DNA of 64,000 nucleotides, taken from positions 1 to 64,000 of the forward strand of contig JAMYHL010000038.1 in NCBI GenBank assembly GCA_025531455.1, read 5' to 3'. Made by a program: the position numbers and the translations under genes. The notes beneath the pieces were generated by a model. That model did not search any database and was not told the origin of the DNA. It saw only the letters and a list, made by a program, of their open reading frames with translations. The DNA is from Apiotrichum sp. Y4204 (Eukaryota > Basidiomycota > Tremellomycetes > Trichosporonales > Trichosporonaceae). Positions 1 through 11,246 of this stretch are shown here, piece by piece (position 1 is the first letter of the stretch; each line of letters begins with the position of its first letter).

Positions 1-487
1 GTGACATGATCTATATGTAATCAACTGTGGACGTTTGTACAGCGACCGGCGCTGCAGCAAGAGACAACAGGGACATCCATCTCGCTTCTATGTCGGAACT
101 AACCAACTTGGCACCCTCCAGTCACAGTGCGTGGCAGACATCTCCACCTCGATGGGTCCTGACGTCGATCGCGACTATTGTAAAGTGGACCGGTGGCCGG
201 TGAGTCGCTTGCAGCCCACACGTGGCTACCGACTGATCTAGACGATCTAGAAATGGGCACTCATCATTGGTGCCATGAAGTGGACACGGTCACTGCGCGG
301 ATATTCCGGCTCGGAGAGGGGAAGAAAATTCATACCGTCATAATGGGAGCAAGGCGAGGAATCACAAGATAACACAGGATTAAGCTCCACTGTAGAAGAC
401 AGAGATGACCGAGACGCGAGCGCAAGTTGTACAAGGCTCGCAAACAAAGAATATGGCTAGGCTGCCAACGGAGACGGACAAGCCGAC
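1..487. other. Intergenic sequence at the window edge, no gene recognised
   Basis: Only short unrelated open frames are present and none resembles a known protein. The stretch lies downstream of the carboxylesterase stop codon and so should hold its 3' untranslated region and terminator. No tRNA, repeat array or mobile-element end was seen. Confidence 0.5.
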
Positions 488-2435
488 TTAATTGGTGTAC
501 ACCTGCCAGTCCCATTTGAGAGTGGTGCCCCAGAAATTAGCCGGGCAGGAGGGCACGACACCGTCTCCACCGAGTGCGCGAACCCTGTCGCCGACCACTC
601 CGGTACTGGCCTCGAAGGGCTGCCAGCTAGCATCTGGGACCCCAGTCTTGATGAAGTTTGACCAGAGCGAGTTGATTTGGCCCAACTGACGTTAACTATT
701 GGAACCCAACTTTGAAAGACGAGCTCGGCCTGACCCCCCTCTCACTCCGCCCCCACTCACAAAGGTCTGGTCGCCGCTGGTTCCGAAGGTTGGGAAGAGG
801 TCATCCTCGTGACAGACTTTTCCGTTGCAGTATGGCACTGGAGCGGTGGTCACATAGGGGGTACCCTGGAGGAACTCGCCCACGTAGACCCGACCGCCCG
901 CCGCCGCATACCTGTTGGCGAGAGAACGGCTGGCGCAGCGGAAGGTACCGTCCGTGAAAGCCTTGGCGAGCACATCGCGTCCATCAGTCGTCGCCGGCGT
1001 CGGGGCGTAGTCTGGTGCGCTGGCCATGATTGCTGCCCGAGTGCTGCCGAGGAGGAAGTGGTATAGGGCGTAAACATTCTGGACGGCCGTGGGGGCGATT
1101 GCGTCCCTGGACAGGAGATACACGGCCGCATCACCCTCATGTTTGACACTTGTGATGAGCAAAGGAATCTCGCTCGCCTTGATGCTAAGCAACCCTGGGT
1201 CGTTGTACAGGGCCGTGATGGACTCGTGGGGGAGCGTCGGGGTGCCGTAGACGGGGCGGAAAGCTGAGAGTGGTATATACGTCGCGGAAGGAAGAGCACA
1301 TCGGATGGCAGGTCAGCACCTCTCGCTGGATGACATGGGGCCAGAGCGACTTACGACCGGATAGTGGGGTGCCAGGCCGATTTTGGAACGAATCCACGCG
1401 AACGGCGTTCTGACCCCAAAGGATCGACGAGACTGGAAGAGCGCGGAAATCGGCCAAGGTGGTACAGTTCGGGCAGAACCTGTCCTTGAACATCTGCTGA
1501 GTTGTCGCGAACGTTGCGGCGGACTGCGAGCCGTATATCAACGCATCCGACTGTAGAACCATGCGGTGAAAGAGTCCAGCAGCTGAAGGGGTTGTCCACA
1601 GGGCTGGAGGTTGGAAATTGGCATCTTCAATTCCTTCACTTACTGCGGACGTAAGTTGCGCCGGTGCTCTGACCAGCCAGCGTTACTTGGCTGGAGTCGC
1701 CACCGAATCCGAGGATTTTCGTCTTGATGGTGTTGAGGAGGAGGACAATATCGCGTACCGCAAGATTGGGATCAGCCGCTGTCGGAGCAACAGCGGGGGG
1801 AAGAAGACCCAAAACACCTTGACTGCAGAGTGAGCTTCCCGAAAAGAGCTTGCAAGGGGAATCATGAATGAAACGATAATAATCGAAAAATCAATCCGCC
1901 ACACGTCACGTACCGATACTGTGGAATAACCACGACGCTACCTTGGGAGGCGAGACGAGTACCCTCGATACCAGGTGCAGAGGCAGAGCCATCGACATAC
2001 GAGCCACCATGCAGCCTGTAGTGATGTTAACGGGTGCCTGGCAATGCACATACCATACGAAAACAGGGAGGGGCTGACGGAGACGGAAAACGGGCGCGTA
2101 AACGACGGCGTAGAGGCAATCCTCGTTCTGGGTGGCAGCAACATTGGAGAGGCTCGGGACCTGCGGGCAAATAGGAGGAAATGTCGCAGCGTTGATGCCC
2201 CTGCCGGTCAGTGGAGTGCTGACGATATTGGTGTTACTCACTGTTGGGTCTGAACCGCCACCGAGTCCTCCCAGCGGCCAGCCTGTCCATACTTGACAGT
2301 GTAGCGGCACACGTCGGCAGTCGTGTGGACACCAGTAATGGGCTCGGCCCCCCAGAATGCAAGGCAAGGGCTCTCCGCTGAGCACGCGCCCAGGGTGAGC
2401 CCCAGGAAGACGAGTAGGGTGCAGATAGTCTCCAT
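488..2435 (-). CDS. Secreted type-B carboxylesterase/lipase
   Basis: An esterase of the alpha/beta-hydrolase carboxylesterase type-B family, expected to hydrolyse carboxylic esters outside the cell or in the secretory path. The ATG at 2435 opens a hydrophobic signal peptide (METICTLLVFLGLTLGACSA). An earlier in-frame GTG at 2453 is not used here. Family landmarks appear in order once short introns are removed: TFPPICPQ and NEDCLY near 2100-2170, an HGGS oxyanion-hole motif near 2010, the nucleophile motif GQSSGA near 1680, and a C-terminal CHEDDLFPTF segment near 790 that would supply the catalytic histidine. The last exon (488 to about 685) encodes the LWSNFIKTG segment typical of the family end. 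At least four or five introns are needed, for example 41 nt near 2250 and one from about 686 to 765. The exact substrate cannot be read; lipase, cholinesterase-like and feruloyl-esterase members share this fold. Confidence 0.85.
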
Positions 2436-3619
2436 TGTAAGGAGGAGATCCACAGTTCAGGAAAAGATGTGAGAACGGGGTAAAGGTTAAAATGAGTGTG
2501 GGGACATGAACGGAAGAGGGAGAGCCAGGAAAAGGGAGAGGAGAATGGTAAAAGGATGTTGGGGGAGGAGACGATCGTTGGCCCCAGCTTTATACTATCT
2601 TTGATGCCCGCCTCCCATCATCATACACAGAGCGACAGGGGGATGGCTAGCCATGGATCGTCCCCCACCGCGCTCGCCTCGGACCTCACTCTCTTTGCGC
2701 TGTGGTCACCTCTGCGAAGCGTCGCACGTTTCGACCATGGGTTGATTAGGGCAAGTCGGTCGCCGACCCTCGCGGTGTCCTCAACAACCCTCATCCCTTC
2801 AAGACCGCCACTTCGCGGCGTCGTTTTTGTCCCAGAGGCGCTGATGGGCCTCCGTCGTTCATCGTAGAGTTGAGAGAGTCAGAGAGGGAAAACGCGAGAG
2901 ACCGAGCGGGAGGACGCGTCCCACAGCACCCGCAGCGCCCAAGTTGAACAAGCTCCACTCTTGCACTCGATGGGCACTGATGAGCAATCAGTGGATTAGG
3001 ACGATTGGATTGTAGCGGCAATCAGTGACGAGTGACAGAATGGAGAGAAGGTCGCCGTGGAAAGCGATGGAGGGCAATGTGGGTCGTCCTGTTGACACCT
3101 GAAGGATCCCTTATGAAACGCAACGCAGTTCAAACTCGGCGGCCAGGCACTACAAAGTGCGCAAAGTGCTCGAGCCCCAAAAGCTAGCGCGTGTCGAATT
3201 GTCAAAGGTGTTCCAGTTCCCATTTGCCGCGGGGTAATTCCAGCGCACGGGCGCGCACGGTGCACCGTACCCAGGAACTCACTGTGTGGACAAGAAGTCC
3301 CCACGCGCCATACTGGGATTCGATATTCGATATAGTCAAAATGCGCGGTGTGCTGTATATGCACAGATCATTCGTGCACTCACGTCCTCATAGCTCATAG
3401 CTTCACAGTCATTAATCTGGCAGTTGTTTCGCCACCTTGTTCACATTGCTCATCGGTTAGGCCGGTTAGGGGGCACTGCACATGCATCGCCACCAGCCAC
3501 GTGTTTTCGTGCCTGAGTCGCGGAGGGCACTTGAGATTTCAGAATTTTGGTCGGATGGTGCTCAACAACAAGCGCAAGGCAGTTGTTGTTGTCCGCCACT
3601 GCACATTCCTATCCACGAC
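2436..3619. promoter_or_regulatory. Divergent intergenic region between the esterase and the Loc1-like gene
   Basis: About 1.2 kb separates two genes transcribed away from each other, so both promoters should lie here. The part next to the esterase start is purine-rich on the plus strand (about 2480-2580, many AGGGAGA-like runs). That corresponds to a pyrimidine-rich leader on the esterase strand. No clear coding sequence was seen. Confidence 0.4.
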
Positions 3620-4735
3620 ATGAGCGACAAAGCGGGCAAATCGAAGAACAGTACGCAGCGCAGTAAAGGGGGGAAGTCCGCGGCGGGAAAGAAGGGCAGC
3701 ACGGGAGGCACGTCTGGCACGGGTGCCCGTGGGAAGAGTGTGAGTGAACAAGAAGATTACTACCAGTTGATCTCTAACATCTAGCTGAATACCTCCAAGG
3801 CGCAGCACTCAGCAGAAAGGATAAACAAGAGGCCAGGAAGTGTAGGTGTCACTGTAAGCGGTTGTGTCTAACTTTAGCAGTCACAATCCGAGGCGAAGAG
3901 TAAAAGTCGGCCGATCAAAGAGTATCATTCTACCAGCGAAGACGAGGACGAGGACGACAGCCTGTCGGCCGCAGCTACTCCCGAAGGAGAGGAAATGGCA
4001 CTGTTAGACGACGAGTCAGAAATACCAGCCACCTCCGCTTTCGTCGCGTCGCACGCGGAGGCGACGAAGAAGAGAAAGCGGTCAGGGAAGAAGGGCAAAG
4101 TCTTTCTCGAGGACAAGGTGAGTCTGCAGGCCTTGCGGCTTGGAGACGCTGCTGCTTGCAAATCCAGTTACAGCTGGAATACCGGGGAGTTGACAAGCGG
4201 GTCTCGCACGAACCTTCCAGAAGACCGTGTGGGGCGATAAAGCCACCAACTCTCCGAAGTGACAGGTTTCACATTGATTCTCTGTACCTCTGTTTCGGTC
4301 TGCTTCTCCAGAGTGTCTGAGGTTTCTGGCCCTAAACTTGCTTGTTCCTGATTTGAACTAACCCCAGGCTGGGCTGCTCAACCTCATTGACAATGTGACT
4401 GCCTCAAAGGACGCGGTCGCGGACCAGAAACGGGAAAAGGAACGCGCGCGCATTGTCGCCGCTGAGAAGCGCGAAGAGAAAAAGAAGCCAAGCAAGAAGG
4501 CAAACGAGCGGGTCAAGGCACTGGTGAGTCTCGCTATTGGCCGCGGAGCTAGGGGGATCCATTCAACGGAGCGGGGAGTGTGTGCGAGTGCTGACACACG
4601 CAGAATGCAGCGAAGGATGCAATCCGGGCACGCGAGCGCGAGAAGCGGCTGCGAAAGAAGGGCAAACCGACACCGGTTGAGGCTACGGACGAGGAGGCCA
4701 AGCCCAAGAAAAAGAAGAGCGTTGGATTTGCGTGA
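3620..4735 (+). CDS. LOC1: Loc1-like 60S ribosomal subunit assembly/export protein
   Basis: A small, highly basic protein of about 214 residues in four exons: 3620-3739, 3881-4117 (3878 is an equally good acceptor), 4368-4523 and 4604-4735. The exon phases join without a break. The N-terminus is rich in Lys, Ser and Gly and is followed by an acidic stretch (SEDEDEDD). The centre reads SGKKGKVFLEDKAGLLNLID, then a long charged helix rich in KREKERAR-type repeats. The C-terminus ends KKKKSVGFA. This order matches yeast Loc1 (about 204 residues), which has a GKKGKKF segment, the same kind of charged coiled helix and a KKVSFAQ end. Loc1 is a nucleolar RNA-binding protein needed for early 60S assembly and ASH1 mRNA localisation. 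The assignment rests on remembered family features; another basic nucleolar protein is possible. Confidence 0.6.
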
Positions 4736-5231
4736 TTGAACGGGGTCCGACGTCGAGGTGCGGGAAGTGAGGTTGGTCGGCACTGGACGATCGAGAGCCT
4801 GATACACGTTCACGTGTATGGGAAACGATACCGCTGGAACATACGTGCTACACGTTCTATACCGCATGAAGGGATTGATGCTCCTCATAAAGACATGTAT
4901 TTTCTGGCTCTACCCCGTGTCGCACGCTGTGTCCATTTTGCATTCACTTATCCCCAATCTCCGCGGACAGCCGTGTGAAGCATTTCGAGAACAGAGCATG
5001 ACCCCCTCTGGGTTCTGAAGCGCCATTCCTCCCGAGGTGCTGTATAATCGACATTGTGAGACCCTCGCAGACAGGACCATCGCAATGTCGCAAGACAACC
5101 TCCGCTCTGAAGACTAGTGATGTGTACTCTTAATGTGCATTCACAGATGCTTACAACAACGCTATGATCACAAGGCCGCCAGAGAGCAAAGATGCCAACC
5201 CATCTCCCGCCCCACTACCCTTCTCTACTTC
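4736..5231. other. Convergent intergenic region, no gene
   Basis: The region lies between two stop codons on opposite strands, so it should carry the two 3' untranslated regions and overlapping termination signals. Only short incidental open frames occur. Confidence 0.5.
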
Positions 5232-6341
5232 TTACGCATCACCCAGCTTCTCGCGGATACGCTGCACAATGTCGAGATACGCTTCGGTCGCTGGACTGTC
5301 GGGATACGCGTCGAGATAGCTTTCTCCCTGGTCGCAGAGAGCGCCGATACGCGGGTCGAGCGGGACCTTGCCGAGAAGCTCGATGCCGAGCTCCTTGCCC
5401 ATCGCCTCGGCGCCGCCCGTAGTGGGTGCGAAAATCTCCGACTCGCCCTTGCAGTTTGGGCAGACGAAGCCGGACATGTTCTCAACGAGACCAAGCACGG
5501 GCAGGCCGACCTTGTTGCAGAAGTCGAGCTCCTTACGCACGTCCTGCAAAGCGACCTCCTGCGGAGTCGTGACGAGAATAGCGCCATCGATGCCTGCCTC
5601 GGCAAGGTACTGCACAACGGAGAGGTGTTCATCGGAAGTCCCGGGCGGAGTGTCAACAACAAGATAGTCGAGATCGCCCCAGTTAACGTCCTTGAGGAAT
5701 TGCTTGATGAGGCCGTTCTTCTTCGGTCCTCGCCAGATAACCGCATCCGCAGCTGATGGCAACAGGAATCCAATGCTCATGACCGCGAGGTTGTCGGTTG
5801 CGTATGCCGGGGACCATCCCTCCGCGGATGTGTGCACCGTCGCTCGATCAAGGCCGGTGAGCAACGGGATTGACGGACCACAGATATCGACGTCCATGAT
5901 TCCCGTCTGCAGCTCCTCGTCCGCAGCTAGCGCCCAGCCCAGTGCGGCCGTAAACGTCGACTTGCCCACTCCGCCTTTGCCACTCAAGACGAGAATCTTG
6001 CGCCGCACGCCTGCCATCCGTGCCCGGATAAGCGGCAGGTCGGGATCCGGACCCTTCGGTCCCTCGGCACAGACAGCCTGATTCGGACATCCTTCACACG
6101 CGTCTGCCTTTCCCGCCTGCGTTGACTCGGGGCCCTACATGTCAGCGATACGGAGCGGATAGAAAGTCGCTCGACCACTTACAGGACAATGCTCTGGCGC
6201 GTCCTCCGGAATGGGTCCTCGGGCGTCATTCGGGTCTGCGACTGTACCGTTCGTTGCCATACCATTGTTTCCCACGCCATTTATGACTACGCCTTTGCTA
6301 GTCCCCGACCCGTTTGCTGTTGTCGCTCCGTTTGCGCTCAT
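5232..6341 (-). CDS. NBP35: Cytosolic Fe-S cluster assembly scaffold Nbp35/NUBP1
   Basis: A P-loop NTPase of the Mrp/Nbp35 family. It acts in the cytosolic iron-sulfur assembly (CIA) pathway and passes 4Fe-4S clusters to cytosolic and nuclear proteins, normally in complex with Cfd1. Two exons (6183-6341 and 5232-6134, 48-nt intron) give about 353 residues. The N-terminal cluster-binding motif is visible across the intron as C-x13-C-x2-C-x5-C (HCP, ACEGC, AVC). It is followed by the deviant Walker A motif GKGGVGKST, the DVDICGPS switch, the [11 protein letters not shown] motif and the bridging pair CPNC. The four N-terminal cysteines separate Nbp35 from Cfd1. The start at 6341 (MSANGATT...) gives a Gly/Asn-rich tail before the first cysteine. 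An in-frame extension further upstream looks like untranslated leader. Confidence 0.95.
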
Positions 6342-9300
6342 GTTGTTTGCGACAAGTGGCGAGATTTGTGTCAATGACAAAGTAGGTCGACAGAGATTTC
6401 TGGGCATTTGTAAGCGGTGGTGGTGGAAACCGGTTATGGTAGCGGGAGCATTTTGAGAGGCGTGATTCGGATATAGCGTACATCAGCGTTTTATCCGAGA
6501 TTGATGAACCTCAAGGAAGTACGGAAATACGATAACAAGCACTAGGACTTCACAATTTATCAGGCCGGAGGCCAGGTGTTCAAGTTATCATAAGCCAAAA
6601 TGTTCCCCAATCTGCGTGATATATGCGACTTGCGTATATGTGTGCATATGTGTGCACGTGTATGCTTACATGTCGGCGCATGTCGGCATGGAGCGTATCT
6701 TGAGCCGCTGGGGATGGACGGAGCATTGGCGGATGAGAAGTGGCCGAGACTGAAGGGCATCGGTGCAGTCCATCTAGCAAAATCACGGGCCAGTCGCAGT
6801 TTGTAGAGCTGCAATCATGGGGGTTTCCGATCGGCGGGCGTCGTCACGCGCCGCGCTCCGGTACGACGCGCCCTCACGATTCTTGTTCACTCCGTCGTGC
6901 ACGTCGTGAACTTTACCAGCTTCCCCGCAAAGTTTGTCATATCCCGTAGCTTTCCGTTTCACCCGCACCGTGCCTCGTGGAGCTGACCGCGAGCACAGTG
7001 TCGATTGTAATAAGGACATCATGTCACGCCGAAAGCAATTTACATTCTCAGGCTTTGGGGCAATAAGAACAGGTCAGTCTACTTGGATACTCCTTTCAGA
7101 GCGGGTGCTCTGGATTCAGCCGTGCATGTACGCTGACAGTGCCAGGCCATGCTGGCGCGTACGGCAATGTCCTGGCGGCCTGAGTTGCACATCCATTGCA
7201 AGAGATGCGATTATGAGCCCCCCGGATGACATCCAAGGTTTACCGACCAGGATTATAAGACCGGGGAATATCACATACGTATACGAAGCCCTTCAATGTC
7301 TCGCGACACGCACATCTTGAAACGAGTGGCTGTCAGTCTCAATTGGCCGACAATGAGCTGAGGCCGCCAATGCACGCGTGGTGCCGTCTAAGAGTGAAAC
7401 GGATCCGCACTACAGCGCACATATAGCATGGTAGCCAAGCCTCACTGCAAGGTTGCCGAGGTTTATGTCAAATGTTTCTTTCCTCCCCTAGCCTGAATGA
7501 TGCCTCTTGCTAAACAACATGCTGGCGGAAAACAGTCGTGGTAGCTTGTCAATGCACGCTCTCTTTATATGTTCCATCAAAATTGGACTGGAGACCTACG
7601 AGAGTCGAGAGTAATGAGCTGGATTCCAGGAATGTGGTGTGGCGTTCGCATGTGGTCACAAGGACAAGGAAAGTTCAATGGCCTGACCGGTTCCTTGTAA
7701 ACTCGGAACTGAGATAGTACGCACTCCAGACCTTGCCGGAGCCGACATAATGAAGAAATCTGTGTCTGGAGCACGATCGCACGACTTGAATTACCCGAAA
7801 TGCGATGCTCGACGCTGAGCAGAGATCTGCGATAATCCATGACCCATTTAATGAAAGAAAAGATGTAGTCTGAATTGTCAAATCGAAGGCATCTGCCAGC
7901 CACGCCAGCTAACGATGCTTATTAGCCGACACGAGTCTCCCGGATGAGCAATCGGGACCTCTAGCCCACCATCTTAACCCTCTCCTCTGCTGTGGCCGGC
8001 GTGTGGATCTCGTCTATCTTGCTGGGGGCTCCAGAGATTGTCAAAGCCCATGAGGCCGTGAATCAAGGAGTTCGGCCAGGCGGCTGGTGGGCCCTGCAGG
8101 TCGGACAGGCGTTCCGCGGGAGTCGGCCCAGGCTCGACAAGCACTGGTCATTCAATCACGACTCTTTCAGGCCGAGAGGGTTCATCTGACCGGCTGAAAG
8201 CGCTCCTCCACGCCCAATTAAGCCACGATCCACAAGACCGAGATCGTGCAGTATTACTCATCGTGGCTTTGGGCGTCACCTCGTGCGATCCTCTCTTGCC
8301 ATGCGAGACATTCAAGTGTGGTAACTTTATTGACCCTGAGACAGGGCGGCCACGAGGGATGGTTGGGAACATGATGTCCTCGCCGCAGCCCGCAGTCGCT
8401 AACTCACGAGATGCTAAGGGCATTTCTGAAAATCGGGCGACATCCTGCAAGGGCATGGAGACCGACTTTGTGATACTCGGGAATGAGCACAGCATGTTCT
8501 GAGGCCTGCGCGGCTCGTCTTTCTCTCGGTAACAAACTCACGACTTCGGGATCAGATCGATCAGATAGTCACCCGCACCCGGTTAGGAGAAGACGGTGGC
8601 GTCGATCCCGGTGGCGTTTATGATCGGGCACGTTGGATGGAATTCGTTCCAGAAAAAAATATACGATGTCCGACAGCTTTCGAATGCAGTTACGACCGGG
8701 AAGACGATGACCGGGAACACCACGACCGGCAGATGCAGTGCCATGGTGCTGATTGCGCCTTGGCCTGCCGGCACACCGATGGCGCGGTACCGGTACAGTA
8801 CTCAGAAGTGTGTGGTGCTTCTGAACCTGCCCTGGCCTAGATGGCATGTTTTATGATGACCCCACTGTCAGCAACCTCACGTGAGTGCAAGGTCGGAGAC
8901 ACGGAGCTTCTTGAAAAAGTCGGACATCAGGTGCGTCCTAATGCAGTCATACCGACCGTGCGGTGCACCCATCACACTGATAGAGTCCCATGCATGACGG
9001 CTGGCCGCGTGGCACACCAAACGCCCTTTCTTGATAGCTAATCGGGCAACTGGCAAAGTGGACAGATCTTTGAGACAGTCAGGGCTAAGACAGATCCCGC
9101 CACCTCGGGCTTTATGAGCCGATGGTGGTAGATCTATACTGGCAGTGTTCGGCCTTCTAACATACCGGGGAGCTGCGAAGTCCGCATGATGGTGGCGCGT
9201 CGCACTCTCACGCTGATGTAACCGCAAAGAAGTGAGTGTCAAGGGGAGATCAATCGGGAATAGGAGAGCAGCTCCTGCGCGTTTGAGCAAAAAAATTAGG

Positions 9301-11100
9301 CTCTGTACGGCATGGGTTGTCACCACGTTGGCAAACTTACCAAAGTCAGAGACTTCAGCTGTTTGCACAAGGGGAACGGACGAACCTGAGACCGTACAAC
9401 CATGTATGCGGCATATAGGTTGAGGGCGAGGCTGAAAGGTGCATGTGTGTGTTAATATCCATTGTTACGATTTTGACGAGGCTGATATAATCAACGTGGT
9501 GATACAGTAAGCTTATGTGTGGGCAGTCATAGTTCGAGAGGGAGGCAAACCCCGGATTCCTGTGGTTGTACACGCAGTGGCAAGGTGGAATTGCAGTACC
9601 GGAGCTTCTGTTCCCATTGACAGTCTCCATCTTTTCAATCGGTCGTATTCCCCTTGCCCCTTGAACTAGTGCATGTTCGCAGATTGTGCCCTGTGTTCTA
9701 ACGAGGGATGGAGCTCCCCGCAGTCCCCGATCCATTTAATCGCATTCTGCGCCAGGCGGGCCAAGTTGCTTGCCCCATGCCACATGTCCTGTCATGTCTC
9801 GTCACCATGCCGCGTGCCGTCCGCAAACGAAGCAGTCAGGTGCCCAGTGGCCAGTGGGGAGGGGTCAGCGGCGCCCAGTACAGGCATAACGGCAAGACGA
9901 GTACTTTCAGGGTCAATGCAGAACTCGTGCCCCCCTGTGCGGGGCATGGGGGGGATGCCAAATCAGGAGTCCAACGAAGAGCAGATCTATGCAAGAGACA
10001 GGTAAGAGGGCGCTTTGCTAGTCCGCCTCAGGGAAGGCTAAAGTGCAGACACCGCAAACCCGACAAGGGGGATGGAATTATAAGGTCTTGACAGCCGGGG
10101 TAGCAACTGAGCTAAACTTTGAAGCTTTTCCTGTCCTGCCATCCTCGCTGTCTACCCGTGTTGCTCGGCGACTGAATGCCTCGGCGCTTCGGGCTTGCTC
10201 CAGTCCGCGGCTCATTGGCGCTATTGAGGATGGTGATATGGGCCGAACTGGCCAAACTATCCTAGATCTCGTTCTGATTCTCGCAGGGAGAGGGGGCTTT
10301 GAATGATGGAGAATCTGCAGCGTAAGTGGCCCGTCATCTCTGTAAGTGGCTGCACGCCGTTGTGCCTGTGTCGGTTTGTCCTACCAGCGAAGCACGACGG
10401 ACCGAGGCCAAGCCTGAGGCCTGCAAGCCGTTTGAGAGCACAGGCAACAGTGCGACAAGGCAACAGAGCTTAATCCGGATCTTCTCCCGTCCATGCCGGA
10501 GAGTGATTGCTGGGCATGAATGGCATGAATGGGCTTCCCGTCCGCAAGCCCACCTTTGGGTCGGGAGCGCTTCTCCCAAGCCCCCTTCACATGCTTCACA
10601 CTGATTCGACTTCGGGCGTTGCTGCGGCGACATTTGCGCCTGCCGACAGGGCGCGCAGGGCGCCGTCGGGCATGCAGCTCTTGCAGGCCAAATGCAGTAT
10701 GCAGTAGTAGTATGCAGTATGCAGGGCTGATTGGCGCGACAGCTCTACAGATTCGCAGATTGTCAGATCAACCTCCTTAGGACCGGCTTCGGCCTCTTTG
10801 GGTCGTGCAGCACTAGATGGATTCGCAAAAGGGCAGAGAATGCAGAGAAAAGAAGCGCAGTAGAGGGGAGGACAAGGCTCTCGATGTGCAGATGCACTTG
10901 AGATGGTCAGTCGCGATCAGTCGTTGGATGGTCAGTCCTTCTGCCTCTGGTCAGTACCTTTGAGACAACCAGACCCCATACACGAGGCATTCCATTACCC
11001 TGCACCCTGTTCAATAACTGCTCCCATGCATCCCATATGGCAATCTAAACCTCTCTGCTCTCCCCTTGGGCCCTGGACGGCCCTGGACTCCTCAAGGCCC
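6342..11100. other. Gene-poor stretch (4.8 kb) with no confidently coding gene
   Basis: No open frame here resembles a known protein, and splice-joined exons could not be built with confidence. The NBP35 promoter must lie at the left end. Near 6636-6690 there are alternating TGTGCATATG/TGTGCACG-type runs. A hydrophobic open segment on the minus strand near 8583-8780 is listed separately as a possible relic. No tRNA, 5S rRNA or transposase was recognised. The length is unusual beside the compact gene spacing of the rest of the window. Confidence 0.4.
8583..8810 (-). pseudogene. Possible relic of a hydrophobic protein-coding segment
   Basis: The minus strand reads a hydrophobic run (LHLPVVVFPVIVFPVVTAF), then TSYIFFWNEFHPTCPIINAT. 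A stop at about 8583 is followed in the same frame by PGAGDYLIDLIPKS before another stop. Continued protein-like composition past a stop suggests a decayed gene or a missed intron. The family is not recognised and chance is not excluded. Confidence 0.2.
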
Positions 11101-11215
11101 TCCCAGGTCTCCACATTTTCACGCCCTCTCTCGTGCCATCTCCCCCATATGACCGTTCCTGCTCAACCCCTTCTTTCGCACCCCCCGCCACCCTTCCCTT
11201 GCCTTTCGCACACAC

Positions 11216-11246
<31 letters not shown>

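Noticed and set aside
4118..4367. Possible extra exon inside the long third-exon intron of the Loc1-like gene
   Set aside because: Direct joining of 4117 to 4368 keeps the frame and matches the Loc1 core. The extra segment runs into a stop and has no family match.
5133..5756. 207-codon plus-strand frame over NBP35
   Set aside because: It is the antisense shadow of the well-supported NBP35 exon.
8877..9368. 163-codon minus-strand frame
   Set aside because: No family resemblance, poor composition, and no promoter or splice support.
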